From Siderastrea radians (Eukaryota > Cnidaria > Anthozoa > Scleractinia > Rhizangiidae), in contig OZ024895.1 in the NCBI GenBank assembly GCA_964017195.1, positions 15,597,034 to 15,661,033 of the forward strand: a stretch of 64,000 bases of DNA, written 5' to 3'. The notes under the pieces are model-generated. The model made no database searches. It was given only the letters and a program-made list of their open reading frames with translations, and was not told the DNA's origin. How positions within the stretch are numbered: position 1 is the first letter of the stretch; every line of letters starts with the position of its first letter. Both the position numbers and the translations under genes were made by a program. Positions 40,535-52,927 of the stretch are shown one piece after another.

Positions 40535-41062
40535 AGTCCTGCCAACCTCCAAAACATGCAAATCTGGAGACTTTGAAAAAAAGCCCAGAAAAACCTGGAG
40601 ATTAGGACCTCAAACCTGGAAATTTCCAAAATATGTGTTAAATGAAAATAAAAATGGTAGATTTCTTGTTTCAAGTATTCTTTACCTTATTTGTGCTACC
40701 TATTACATTCTTTTGCCGCATTTTTTGAAGAGTCAGTTTCTGTTTCGCTGTCGACGCGAGGTGCCTGTTTGAGTTAACTGTTCACAGCTCTAGCTTTCAG
40801 AGATCCAAGCACACCTATGGTTCACGGTAATGAGGTTGGAATTGTACCCAGGTTTCCCTCAAACATTAGATGTGATAAAATTCCCGAAAAATTGGCCATT
40901 TTTAACATGGATTTTTCAATATTCCTTCATACTACCTAAATTGTTTGGCAATTTCAAGAGTTTCTGATTCACCGTGAGATTTGGAGGCCAAATCGTGAGA
41001 CCGTGAGTTGATACCCCAAACCGTGAGTCTCACGGTGAAACCGTGAGAGTTGGCAGGTCTAT
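40535..41062. repeat. Probable MITE, CCTGCCAAC ends
   Basis: The left end has CCTGCCAACCTCC and the right end GAGAGTTGGCAGG, with CCGTGAG/CTCACGG repeats near the right end. Target duplication unclear. Confidence 0.5.
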
Positions 41063-41853
41063 TCTTTATTTTTTGTCATATTACAACTTTACATAAATAA
41101 TACCCAAACAACACACCCACAACACACACATTACTGATACAAAGAAAGTTCTAATATAAACTATTCCCTGTTTAACAGTATTTATCAGCGTTTGCCAAAT
41201 GTCAACAGTTTAAGTTGATCCTAGGCCACAATGAATAAATTTTGTCCACATAACCGAGGATAAGCTGAACAAAATGCCTTGCAAGGCATTTATCCAAACC
41301 ATTTCAGCTTGTAGGAAACAAAGTTTCATCACAATTTTGCACCCAGAGGCAAATTCCTCACTGCGTGTGGTAGACATGAGAAACTTGCTGAGCCAGATTT
41401 ATCACTAAGGTTGCTCACTTGGCTTCAAAGGTTGGTGTTCAAAAAAGCATCTGGTAGTCATCTCAGTGAAGTAGTAACTTTCTAATGCAGTAGAAAAACT
41501 TGTAGAATTATAATGTCCAATTCAAGCCAATTCAAGCTGTCTTTCTCCAGATTTCCAAAACAGGGACAGAAGACATCTGGCATTGACAGAAATCTAAACT
41601 GAAAAACAGTACTGCATTTCACGCACTTATTAAATTGTTTGAAAGTTGTTAGTGCGTTGCTCATTTCAGGGTGGCACCAGAAACTCCTAAGGACTTGAAA
41701 CGTGTAACTCGCATACGTGGTTTTGACTGATGCTCGTAATTATTCATTTTCGCAAGTACCATATTTGGAACATGAGGCGAAAGAGAACTGACCAATCAAT
41801 TTCGTGAACGACGAAACGTGATTTCACACCAAGTTCGCCCGCTTGCTCAAAGA

Positions 41854-42082
41854 ATGGCTGGCAAACAGGGGGAAAACAAGCCGACAAAGCTTTCGAACGT
41901 TGGAACGACAAAGCGAAAAGAAATACTGGTTTCGAAGACCGAGCAGGAAGTTTTTCAGGCAACAAAATTGGTAATTGAAACAACATCAAGCAAACCGCTG
42001 GGGTTAGAAGTAGATCAAACTAGTCTAGCGTTGTGTTTACGATTTGTTTCACCGCGGCACTATCAAGAAATGTTCACAAAAG
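41854..42082 (+). CDS. First coding exon of an unidentified gene
   Basis: The ATG at 41854 opens a 76-codon exon ending in AAAAG/gtaggt (phase 1). The protein starts MAGKQGENKPTKLSNVGTTK and contains KTEQEVFQATKLVIET and LCLRFVSPRHYQEMFTKG. Composition and splice donor look like a real host exon, but I do not recognise the family and cannot find the next exon with certainty. Confidence 0.55.
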
Positions 42083-42851
42083 GTAGGTTTTACACGGAAA
42101 ATTTTTGACACCAAAATATCAAGACATGATACAAAAATATTCAACACAGTAAAATTGAAGAGAACCGTTTAATAATATTAAGTGTCACATGTCACACATT
42201 TTCGGTTGTTCGCTACCAAAATCAAGCTAATAATTAAGAACTTAAGCTTAACTGAATAAGAAAGGACGACATTTTTTCGGCTTTAAAAGCTTACTACACA
42301 AAATAACATCGTTTTACCTGCAGTTGATGTAGCTCTAAGTTCAAGCAGTTCCAAATGTTCAAATAAAGAGATTGTAATGCAAAATAAGTTGAATGTTTGA
42401 TTCATTGTTGTTTTGACACGTCCGCAGCCTCTGAACCTGTAACCACTACGTTTTGTGTTCGTTTCCACTCTCCATCTTCAATGCTGAAATCAAACTGTAG
42501 CTTTAATCCACTTTGGACGATGAATACAACAATTTTTCAGGAAACGTCAAACTTGTACCACATTTTAGAACCAATATTTGGAAGTCTTTTTCAAAAAATT
42601 ATTCTCGGATGTTCACTTCGGAGCAGTTTCATTGATCCATTCAGCTTTGCAAAGAAACGTTGCAACACGGTTTTGGCGCCTTTTTCTTTCAGTCATGTGA
42701 TCGATTATTTTCCCTTTTTTCCTTTCTCGTTTTTTTTTCTCGTTCCTCCTTGATTTTTATGGTAACTAGTGATTGAGTTTTGACTCAACTGCGCTTTTGT
42801 ATCACTTATAAGTTCAATTTTCAACGGAAAGGAAATGAACTGCAACATCGT

Positions 42852-42882
<31 letters not shown>

Positions 42883-43225
42883 GTTTGAAAAATGAATATT
42901 CACGAGCATCGAAAGCGAGTTACACGTTTCAACTCCTTATGAGTTTCTGGTGGCACTTATTTAAAACTTCCTATTTGGGAACATGTGCACAGTACTATGT
43001 TCACAAATAGCAAGTAAGAATGACAGCAATAACAAGCCATATTAGCATTTCAGCATTAACAATGTCAAGAAACAAATAAAAATCGATAGTGCCACATTGT
43101 TGCTGGGATGATGCAGCACTAATACAAGGGCGGCACTCTTTCAGGTAACTACAGTAAGTAAGTGGTAATGTTGAGAAATGCGATAATGCTTTCACCCACA
43201 ACTTTGCTGGTGTAACAATACTAGA
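42083..43225. other. Probable intron/intergenic, no further exon assigned
   Basis: A possible acceptor at about 42426 (tccgcag/CCTCTGAACC) precedes an open plus-strand frame to about 42750, but its content is low-complexity at the end and no domain is recognised. I do not call it as an exon. Confidence 0.35.
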
Positions 43226-43460
43226 CAGGGTCCCAAAGGGGTTTAGGGCTCCAGGGCTCCGGCCTAAAAAATGCAGGGCTGACCAGGGCTCCAAGATGGA
43301 AAATTCAGGGCTCTAGGGCTCCATTGCTTCACTCCAGGGCTCCATTTAGCCAAACAGCATTTTTGTTCGGGCTCCAAGTTGAGAGAGGCTTTGGGCTCCA
43401 GGCTCCACGACAAATATTTCAGGGCTACAGGGCTCCATAGACCCCTCCTTTGGGACCCTG
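43226..43460. mobile_element. MITE with CAGGGTCCC ends and CAGGGCTCC repeats
   Basis: 235 bp with inverted ends CAGGGTCCCAAAGG and an identical 6-bp ACTAGA on both flanks (43220-43225, 43461-43466). The interior is a degenerate minisatellite of CAGGGCTCCA. CAGGG ends resemble hAT elements, but their duplication is normally 8 bp, so the superfamily is left open. Confidence 0.7.
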
Positions 43461-44027
43461 ACTAGAAGTATTTTCTCTCTCATATTAAACTCCACTGAAA
43501 ACACTACCAGGTACCATCTTGAACTCCAAGCTGTGAAGTCGTGAGCATGACACACAGCCAGATTCTGCACACAGAGAAGAATTTGTCTCAGAAGACAAAG
43601 TCTATAAAAGATGTTGGATATTTTCTTCATGACATCATTTGAGGGGAAATTGTTATAAAAGCTTTGTTACACACGAGAGGAAATTGCTAGCAAAATGCTT
43701 CAGTGTGAGGCAGTTAGTTCTCTTTTTCCTTATGTGTGTAATTGTGTGTGTGTAATTGACAAACTAGATTTCGGTTATTAAAACGCCAAACATTTACCAA
43801 ACGATAACATTAATAAAGATTTAAGATTACTCCAGCACAATTGCAAAGTGGCCTAATTTCCCCTGGGAAACCGCAAATATGCAATGTAATCCATTTTTCT
43901 TTATGGCATAAAGGCTTTTTTATATAAAGCAGCATAAATCTTGGCAAGAACGTCATGCTAGCCCACATATAAGGCACTAATAACATTACAATCCTATATG
44001 AATATAAACACCAACTGATTAACGCAC

Positions 44028-45234
44028 GGTCATGTTAAAACGCAGACTGCAGACTGTGCAGACTGCAGACCACGCAGACTGTGCAGACTGAGAATTTTTT
44101 TTTGATTTACCTATTATTTTTCAGTTTCTTTTACCTTGGTTTGCTGAAGGGGTGTTTATAGCGGTCAGAAATGCTAGAAGAATTTCTAGGGTCTGCTAGC
44201 TTGGAGTGGCCCAATGGGACGAAGACTCACAATTTCTTGCAACGGTTTCCTCAAATTTACATGCAGCTTTTCCTCCATTCTCACTGACTAAAGTGATATG
44301 GATTTGGAATTTTGGACAGAAAAAAACGCTAACTCTGGTTTGTTTTGTCGCACGGTGTCGCTACCACAAAACAGACAAAAATAATCAAGTTGTTGTCAAC
44401 ACTGTGTAAACATTTCACTTGCATCGTTTCAAATCCATTCGAAATTGCTCAATCGCTATCTCCTAAGTAAAACTTACATTCAAATTGCTGAGAAAAGATT
44501 TCAGCGAATGCGACTCGATTTTTATTAGCGAATGTAAAAGCGAATAGATTTTTTCCGATATAAATGCCAAGGAGCCACAATGGCGGAATAGCGAATGGGT
44601 TTACTGGGGAAATGCAAGTTTCGTGGCAACATCCAATACTGGAAATTAAAAATTTCATAACGTTCGGAAAGGCAGTGAATGGTTCATCTTCCATTGCAAG
44701 GCTCCTTTGCTCTTCTCTAACGCCAAATAATAAGCAAAGTGGTGATCTGTTAAGTTTGCGGGAGAAAAAAAGACAGAACTTCAGCTCCACCAAAGCCGTA
44801 GGAAATGGAACTGTAGGGTTTGCGTGACAAGGAGCCGTGCACTCAGTCTATTGGCAAACTTTGGCTAAGGTAAGAGGCGCCACACAGTAACATTCTTAAG
44901 CTCGGAAACTTCATAAACTGCAAAACCAAAATGCACTTTTAAATCGCCTGGCTAAAGATATGAAATACTCCCAGAAGGTGTGTATTGTCTTTATGTCGAA
45001 ATTGTTCGAGAATTTCTTACTGCGTAGTCTTCTATGCAGTCGTTGTTAAGGTCGTCACGCAACGCTCCTCCCTACCTGCGGGGCATACATTTTTTTGAGA
45101 ACACGACCAAAAGTGAAAAGTTCTTAAAAGTACAATAAATCAAAGTTTACTTTAAAAACTACCAGTCTGCCTAGTCTGCGTAGTCTGCACAGTCTGCACA
45201 GTCTGCAGGCTGCAGTCTGCGTTTTAACATGACC
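44028..45234. mobile_element. Mutator-like non-autonomous element, 11-bp duplication
   Basis: 1,207 bp with ends GGTCATGTTAAAACGCAGAC inverted on the right and GATTAACGCAC duplicated exactly on both flanks (44017-44027, 45235-45245). An 11-bp duplication is in the range of Mutator-like elements. Both terminal repeats continue into CAGACTG-rich tandem sequence. Internal frames (for example 44564-44827) have no recognisable transposase, so it is called non-autonomous. Confidence 0.8.
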
Positions 45235-45254
45235 GATTAACGCACCTACCTCCA

Positions 45255-45355
45255 CTAACACACACTTTCATTCACTTGTACTCACTTTCCTTCATTTGTA
45301 CTCACTTTCCGTCATTTGTACCCACTTCCCTTCACTTGTACTCACTTACCTTCAC
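45255..45355. repeat. 20-bp minisatellite, about five copies
   Basis: Units of the form CACTTTCCTTCATTTGTACT with small variations. Adjacent to the right end of the MULE-like element. Confidence 0.85.
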
Positions 45356-45879
45356 ATTAGCGCCTTATATGTGGGTTAGCATGACGTTCTTGCCCTATAT
45401 GTGGGCTACCATGACGTTCTGGCCTAAATCTTTAAAGGAAGATGAAGAAATCGAATACCAACCTTGTAGCAGCATGCCACGGGGGTGTAATTATGTAGCG
45501 CTCCCAGCACTTTACGTCGAGTGTTAATAACCTTCCCGATGCTAACACTTCAAACTGTGACTTCCAGCGTTTTCACCATTATATTCCACCCAGGATAGGC
45601 TATTTTAATTAATGCCTTCAGTGGATCAGAAACCGCAAGAGCCAAAATCTTGAACGCCACTCGTTTTGAAAGTGCGAAAAAAATCGCCATGACATTCCCC
45701 GGAGTTGTGTGTCATTTATCGTCAAAATGATACTCAGCATATTTGTTTTGCTAAAATATTGGCTAAAATAGGTGGCAAAATACCTCTGCAACATCGATAA
45801 TACACAACATACAAAATGATGGTTCACTGTTGGTGAAAATAACGAAGAAACCAAGTGGCACCAAGCGTCCATCTTGAAC

Positions 45880-45990
45880 CTTTGCTGATCAACCAGTTCA
45901 GCGCTTTTTCCAACCGGATGTGACGTCATATATCGTTGGAACATGGGTATACAAAACTTTGAGAAGTGTTCTGCCCCGCCAATGTGCCTG
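45880..45990. repeat. Dispersed repeat, inverted copy of 36270-36390
   Basis: CCGGATGTGACGTCATATAT and TCGTTGGAACATGGGTATAC mirror the sequence near 36315-36365. Confidence 0.7.
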
Positions 45991-46742
45991 GGCCTTTTTT
46001 TGTTTCTGAGCCTGAGCGGGATGGGGGGGGGGGGTGGGGGGGGGCGGCTATAGATCACGAAAAGTATTCACGCTCTTGTGATGAAACTTGGCACAATTTT
46101 AGCACGTCATAAGCTTAACAGATTGGGTTTATGGCGTGTCGATTATGACGTTTCAGGACGTCACAACGACGTGACAAACCAGCCAATTTAAATTTTGAGG
46201 CCGCCATCTTGAATCCCAAACCTGCAGTCATACAGTTGACATTGACGAGATAAAAAAATATATGGATTTGTTCTAAACAACATACTTAACCAAAACAAGC
46301 ACAAAAAAGTAAAGGATTATCTTCTTCTTACAAACAAAGGGGAAAAACTGAAAATAGACTGAAAAAAGACAGAAAATAGTCAAAATACACTCCTGATGAG
46401 ATGGTTGCACTGGAAACGTCAATCGTCATAGTCACGTCATTGGTACACGAAAATTTCTCTGATAAAGTTCAGGAAAAGTCACGAGACTTTGTGATTATTC
46501 GTCTAGCCGTTTAAAAGTTATAAGTCGTTGAAGTCAGCGCGGGCAAGCTAAATAGGGTTAACTCACATTTTTTTCTATTAAATTTAGTTGGTAAATAATA
46601 ATAATATACAAAGCTTATGTAGCGCTTATTACAACGTCTCTAAGCGCTTTACAATTCTAAGAACTAGGTAACAACTGAGAGTTAATGCAAATCTTAGATC
46701 ACTGAAAAGCCATAATTAAAGTAGGACACCAATGCTACATGT

Positions 46743-47012
46743 GGAGATGCGGTGGTGTAGTTGTTAGCAAGTTGGACTTCAGATCTGAAAGTCGGCGGTT
46801 TGAGCTCGTCTCGGCGATCGTGTTGTTTCCTTAGATTAAAGACTAGACCCCACATTGTCCCTCTACACCCAGGTGTATAAAATAGGCACAGGCGCCATAC
46901 TGCTGAAGGTAACCCTGCGATGGACTAGCATCCCATCCAGGGGGGGAGTAGCAATACTCTCAATTGCTTCATGCTACAGAAACCGGGGTAAGCTCCGGCC
47001 GTGTGGGCCTCC
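46743..47012 (+). mobile_element. tRNA-derived SINE
   Basis: The head resembles a tRNA gene, with an A box (TGGTGTAGTTG) and a B-box-like GGTTTGAGCTC. It is followed by a GC-rich conserved body (CCCTGCGATGGACTAGCATC, CGGGGTAAGCTCCGGCCGTG). No clear tail or target duplication was identified. It is transcribed by RNA polymerase III when active. Confidence 0.6.
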
Positions 47013-47182
47013 GAAATAGAGTTGCAAACAAGCAACATTGAGTTCCTCTGATTTATAATTTATTTCTTTGAGCTAAGGCAGATCAGTTTTTAAATTTTAA
47101 GCTCACTTGTTTGTATGTACATTGTACACTAGTACTAGTTAAACTTGTTATAAACTTAAGCAAAATTTTTTCTGCCTTACAG

Positions 47183-47446
47183 ACGCCGCTACCATTAAGA
47201 GCATTTCCTCATCTATGTCCAAGTCATGGATTGGTCAGGCAGTGAGGCTGAAATGTCTATCAGATGGTGTTCCTACACCAACCCTGTCCTGGTACACACC
47301 TGAGGGAACCAAATTAAACCCTGTCAAGGCTAAAGAAAACTCAGTGGACGTGACAATGAATTCTGATCAAGATTCTGGACTCTATAACTGCACTGCTGAC
47401 AATGGTTTTGACCCTGCCTCTGGGATGGTTCATATCCAGCAAATGA
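47183..47446 (+). CDS. Ig-like (I-set/C2) exon
   Basis: Acceptor tctgccttacag and donor gtgagt bound an 88-residue exon. SKSWIGQAVRLKCLSDGVPT has the first cysteine, LSWYTPEG the tryptophan region and DSGLYNCTADNG the second cysteine with the DxGxYxC motif. It is one complete Ig domain of a cell-surface or secreted host protein. Other exons of this gene are not seen nearby; the following intron has been invaded by the Harbinger element. Confidence 0.8.
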
Positions 47447-47667
47447 GTGAGTAGAGAGCTATTGTGCTTTCTGTTTCTGTGTCTTTTTTAGGGGTAGGGG
47501 ATCTGTTTCACTAATTCACAGCATGAAATTTTAAATTTAAGCTTTCGTAATGATGCGTAAAGAAGGCGAAAGGATCCGGTTTACGCATCTTTACAAGGTT
47601 CCTTACCATTGCGTACAAAACGTCTTTACATATTGTGTACGATATTTCGTAAATGCTCCGGAGAGAC

Positions 47668-47670
47668 ACT
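47668..47670 (+). repeat. Harbinger target-site duplication, left (ACT)
   Basis: ACT before the left end is repeated at 54279-54281. The 3-bp length fits PIF/Harbinger, though TWA is the usual sequence. Confidence 0.7.
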
Positions 47671-47741
47671 GGCCGTGTTTTCACGAGGTAGGTTTTTTCG
47701 CTTAACATTCCTCAGAGGTGGCTGTTTACCAACCAACTTAA

Positions 47742-49301
47742 GGAGGCTCGCAACAGTTTTTTTGGCCTTGGAGTGTACCTTTTGAAGTCAAAATTTCGCA
47801 TAGAAGATAAACTTCGATTTCCTTGATACTACACCACCTTTTCAACAAGTGATCAAAGTTTATTTTCTCGCTGGTTTCCTAGCAACAGCTGTCACCATAG
47901 CAACGGTAATGGGCAACCCCTCATTTTAAATAATGTCGAATACCTCGAAAACTAGTCAGACACTTTATGACGAAACTTGAACTATTTGAACTACTCAACC
48001 AACACAACTTGTATGCGAAATTAGGGAAAAATCTGTAAGAGCGTTTTCTTGTAAATCATGATTCATTTTTTACGGGTTGATTTTGGTCATTGGGGCAATT
48101 TTCTCCAATATTTCAAGAAAGATAAACTTTAACACTTTCTCTTTTCAGTTGAAGGATCTTTTATGATATCAAAACATTCCTAATGTACATTGAGCTTCCT
48201 AGATGGCTGTGATTTTAAGACATTTATATTTAAAAACTGCTAAAATGCAGCGCAAATCAGCCAAAAAGTCCGTAATTTGCATAAGTAGAAATATTTCTAA
48301 ACTGCCCTTACAGATTTTCCTCTTAAATTGATTGACGTTAGAATAATAATTCTTTTTGATGTTCCAGTAAGTTTTAGGTTGAATAAACATTTCTGTTATT
48401 AGATAAGAAGGCTGGATCTTGGTCAAGTTTCAGTCGTTATTACCTTTCAACGAGCAACAGTTTTATTTCGTTTTTTTCCGGTCTATTTCTCGGTTATTCA
48501 CGTGCAATGAATATTAATACACGCTGCTCTTGTGTCCTTCTCATAATTAAAAAAAATATTCGTCTTCTGAGATTGTTTCTCGTCATTTTTCGGCCCCAGT
48601 GTAATGCCATCGTGGGCGTTAACATGTATGCAATCCGTAATTAAAAAAGCTAAAACGTCACTCAGTATTTAAAGAATAATGGCAAAGAGTCTCCAGGAAG
48701 AAGCTCAGAAGACGAAAATTTTTTATTATTATGAGAAGGAATTATAAATGCACGAGTTTAGAAATATTTCTATTTATGCAAATTACGGACTTTTTGGCTG
48801 ATTTGTGCTGCATTTTAGCAGTTTTTAAAATCGCAGCCACCTAGGAAGCTCAATGTACATTAAGAATGTTTTGATATCATAAAAGATCCTTCAACTGAAA
48901 AGAAAAAGTGTTAAGTTTTATCTTTCTTGAAATATTGGAGAAAATTGCAGGAATGAGCAAAATCAGCCCGTAAAAAATGAATCATGATTTACGTGAAAAC
49001 GCTCTTACAGATTTTTCCCTAATTTCGCATACAAGTTGTGTAGGTTGAGTAGTTCAAATAGTTCAACTTTCGTCATAAAGTGTCTGACTAGTTTTCGAGA
49101 TATTCGATATTATTTAAAATGAGGGGTTGTCCATTACCGTTGCTATGGTGACAGTTGTTGCTAGGAAACCGGTGAGAAAATAAACTTTGATCATTTGTTG
49201 AAAAGGTGGTGTAGTATCAAGGAAATCGAAGTTTATCTTCTTTGCGAAATTTTGACTTCAAAAGATACACTCCAAGGTCAAAAAAACTGTTGCGAGCCTC
49301 C
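47742..49301. mobile_element. Nested foldback element with TTAA duplication
   Basis: 1,560 bp. Both ends are GGAGGCTCGCAACAG inverted, and TTAA flanks each side (47738-47741, 49302-49305), the duplication of piggyBac- and Kolobok-type elements. Arms of about 550 bp (47742-48300 and 48755-49301) are reverse complements around a 450-bp centre. No transposase is present. Confidence 0.85.
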
Positions 49302-52095
49302 TTAAGCGACTTAACCAGTCCGGATCATCCCAATATTTTAGGACAGGCGTGGCTCGCGTTTCAACCAATGAGAATGCAGGGTGCGATTCGAGTATCGCGT
49401 TTCAAAACAAACCATAAAAATTCAAGATGGCGGACGAAGCGAGAGCCGCGAGAGCTTTATAAGCTTTAATATACGTTTCTTCGGAAGGTATATACATCAC
49501 GAGAGTGCTCGAATTGAATTAAAGTTCTGCCATGAAGAGAACCGTTGTTTTTGCATTCATTATCACAGACAAAACTCCTTGGATAACGTAGTTTGTCCTC
49601 GGACGGAAGAAAGCGTAACGAACACAAAATTTGGAACTGCGAGCAACGATGGTTTATCGAACTACTTTTTATCTTTCTTTGGAAAGAGATCATAGAATTG
49701 GTAAGCATATCTGCTCTCTGTTATCATCCTATTCTATTGGATCGTTATTTTTCTGCAGCACAGAATCGATTTAGATGTTCAAACTTAAATGCTTCTTCTA
49801 TAGAGCGATTTGTGGGTTAAAATCGACAGGACACCCATGTTTGCATGTTGTAACCTCCTTTCATTTCAAATAAATTTTGAGTGAACTCAAAAAAAGCTGT
49901 ATTCCTTCTTGTCCAACTACTATAGATTTATACTTTATGCAGTGAATAATACAGAAATGGTCAGGGTTGACAGGGGGAAGATTCCTTCATCAGTTTTATT
50001 CTTGGTTGATTTTAATAGATCTTTTGGTGTGCATGTACAGTAGTTTCAGATTAATTTGACATCAAATTCAATCAACTGGAGAGTGGGTTATTTGTGTTGT
50101 ATTTTAAAAAATGTGTAAGAAGTAATAGTGAATAAGAATGAATAAGAAAAATGTACCAAGAGGTTGAGGTTTTGTCAAGGTTTTCTTTGAAATTTAAATA
50201 AAGTATGCAAAACAAATGCAGTCTTGAAAATCTACTTTCTTTATTTTTTCCAGCCTGTACAGTATTCTCAACCTCTTATCCACCATGTACAGTATTTTCT
50301 CTCCAGTGAGTTTCTGCAATAGTTGGTAAACCAGGATCTCGCAAACGACTCAACATGAGTTCAACAGTTTCTGGCGACAGGAATATGCCAGAGCCAGTAA
50401 GAAAATTGTTAGCAGACAAGCCAATACCAGTGGTACTGGATGGAGACATGTTTAGGGGGCCAAATGAGGTTTGACTGCATCTAATAATCCACCCCAATAA
50501 AACACTCGAACAAATAAATATTTTACTTGACCCAAATTAGTTTTATTTTTTAGCAAGTTTGTCTGTATAAAATAGAAAAAAAGAATTCAATGTCTTGTTA
50601 ATGTTAATGATGGTAACAATATGCATCAGTCAATTTCAGCAGGGTCCATGTCCTCCCAAGCCAACTCAAAGGCATGTTCAAATGCAGCAGGGTACATTAA
50701 AAACGAAGGAAAGTTAAACCTATCTAATCACCAGCAAGTTAGGTTGAAAACAAAAGAATGTCAGGTGCCCCAGGGTACACTCTGGGTTTGGCTAATACTC
50801 GACCCCCGGGATTCGAATGTAATAAAATGCCTGACTAGTGCCCTGGGGGGGGGGGGGAATGGGCACTGCTGCAATTAACTGATGCATAACACTTCAATTG
50901 TAATAGCCATTTAAATACATGCACAAAAAAAAGAGTCAACTTTTGTTATTCCAGCAGTTCACAGATTTTACCACGTCATCCGTATGACAGATTCAAACAA
51001 ACATGAGCAGGTCTTGAGGGGGATTCTCTAGAGTCCCAAAAGAAACAATTAAAGCAGAAATGACACAAAAAGATAGCAAGCCTACTGTAAATTGGCCGGA
51101 AAACTTACATTTTCAGGGCTGGTTCCTAAGAAAAATGCCAAGTATACAAAAGCTCAGAGGCAGTGAAATGTTAGGTTCCCAAGCCAGAAATAAGGCACCC
51201 AGAAGTTTTGAATTGTGAATACAAGTGATTAATGTCTTTTCTTTTGTTTGTTATCACAATAAGCCCCTTATATCTCTCATGGATAGTTGGATGAGTGAAA
51301 CACACGAGTAAGCGCAACAGTCATGCGTGGGATCTATTTTTCTTGCTCATTCGCATGGTTACCCATTTGACTATGCCCAAAAGAAATTACTGACTACTTG
51401 TAGTATATTTTTTCTGCATTTGTTGTTACAGTTCTGAGATAATGAATTCAGAGTACACTAATATGACAATCACCTTCTCTTGACTGTAATTTTGGTTTAT
51501 ATTAAAAGATGAATATTCTGAGGAAACAATTAGTACAGTATTTTCATCCTTGAAATTGCCTCTTGGCTGAATGCAGGATCTGAAACAAATGGCAGATTTA
51601 ATCAGTGTTGACCACAACTGCTTTCATAAGTAATTTATCTGTGCATAGTTTTCAGCATAATAAATGGCAGAATAATTAAGTTATACTTCACACATACTTC
51701 AGTGCTAAAGAAAACAACAAATTACATACAAAGCCCATTCTCGTTAGCAATAAAGCAAAAACTGGTCAAAACAACACAGTTCAATCAAGTTACTCTCGAG
51801 TGTCACGGAACAGCGGTTTTGGATAAAAACAGTGCTTTGACTTCTGGAAAAGTCTACCGAAAATCTAGCTTGTCTACCATGCTGGCACTTGGCATGGTGA
51901 AATTTTATCGACATAAGAAACGGCAAAAATACTGCGAGCTTCACAAAAAATACGTGAAGCGAGTAAAAAACGAAAATTATTCACCTACCTTGAAATCACG
52001 ACACAAAATGGCCCTATATCGTAACGTTTCTTCCACGAAAATTCGCAATAACACCGCCTCAGACCTTCTTCTTCCAAAGAATCAGGTTACTAGCG
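49302..52095. other. Interior of the Harbinger element, no gene assigned
   Basis: Short open frames only. One basic 139-residue frame (51702-52121) abuts the transposase but has no recognisable domain. A G-run at about 50846-50858 is low complexity. Confidence 0.4.
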
Positions 52096-52825
52096 ATGAG
52101 AAGTCAGAGAAGAAGACTTAAGGCGTTCTTGATGTGGATGCAGTCTCGAAGAAGAAACTATCGAAGGAAATCAACGTGGGTATTGGAGAGGCCGCAGTTC
52201 TGGTTTGAGCATATGGCACTAAGTCAATACGAAAATAACATCTGGCGTGAACATTTTCGGGTATCAAGGAAAACCTTTCGTTTTTTGTGTAATCTCGTTG
52301 GGCCACATTTAGTGCGACAGAATACAAGCATGCGACAGGCTATTCCAGTTGCGAGTGGCGGTTGCTTTGTGGCGTCTCGCTACCGGAAATTCATATCGGA
52401 CAACGGGAATTACATTTGAAATTGGAAGATGCACAGCCCTTAAACTAAAAGATGAATTCTGCTTAGCACTTTCAAGAATCTCAGGGAAATTCATTAAGTT
52501 TCCTAAGGGAGAGCCCGAAACGAGACGTGCAATTGTGGCATTTCAAGATATCAGTTGCTTTCCGCAGGTTGTTGGGGCTATCGACGGATCGCACATCCCT
52601 ATTATTGTACCAACTGAGGACGCAAATGATTATTACAATAGAAAACAGTTTCACAGCGTTATTTTACAAGGAGTGGCCAATGCACAAGGGCGCTTCATAC
52701 ACGTTAGTACTGGGTATGCAGGGAGCATCCATGATGCAAGAGTTTTGCGTATGAGTTCTTTGGTGGATGAAGTTCAGGATGGAACTTCTTATTGCATGAG
52801 TTTTTGTTGTAATTTTTGTTGTTAA
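52096..52825 (+). pseudogene. Harbinger (HARBI1-like) transposase, truncated and frameshifted
   Basis: The first frame (52096-52419) gives the N-terminal WVLERPQFWFEHM and HFRVSRKTFRFLCNLVGPHL. A small indel near 52345 moves the rest to the next frame (52349-52825), with VAVALWRLATGNSYRTTG, the first catalytic aspartate in VGAIDGSHIPI and the second in GSIHDARVL. The third catalytic residue and the C-terminal third are missing: after VDEVQDG the sequence becomes unrelated (SYCMSFCCNFCC). It cannot be an active transposase, but HARBI1-like identity is clear. Confidence 0.85.
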
Positions 52826-52927
52826 ACTGAAGCATGAAAACTGTTGCATGGAAACAATTAGACATTTTAAGAAACGAAAAACTGTAAAATATGAGTGAAA
52901 TTAAAATAGAACTATTTTAAGAAACTT

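Larger units (their letters stand above)
43930..45420. repeat. Outer foldback element containing the MULE-like insertion
   Basis: GAACGTCATGCTAGCCCACA at about 43949 is repeated inverted at about 45365-45390 (CCTTATATGTGGGTTAGCAT) and again at 45395-45420. The MULE-like element lies between, suggesting insertion into an older hairpin element. Confidence 0.55.

Noticed and set aside
45618..46058. 146-residue minus-strand ORF
   Set aside because: It crosses a G-run and a dispersed repeat copy and has no recognisable domain.
51702..52121. 139-residue basic ORF before the Harbinger transposase
   Set aside because: No domain, overlaps the transposase start in another frame, and has no start or splice support.
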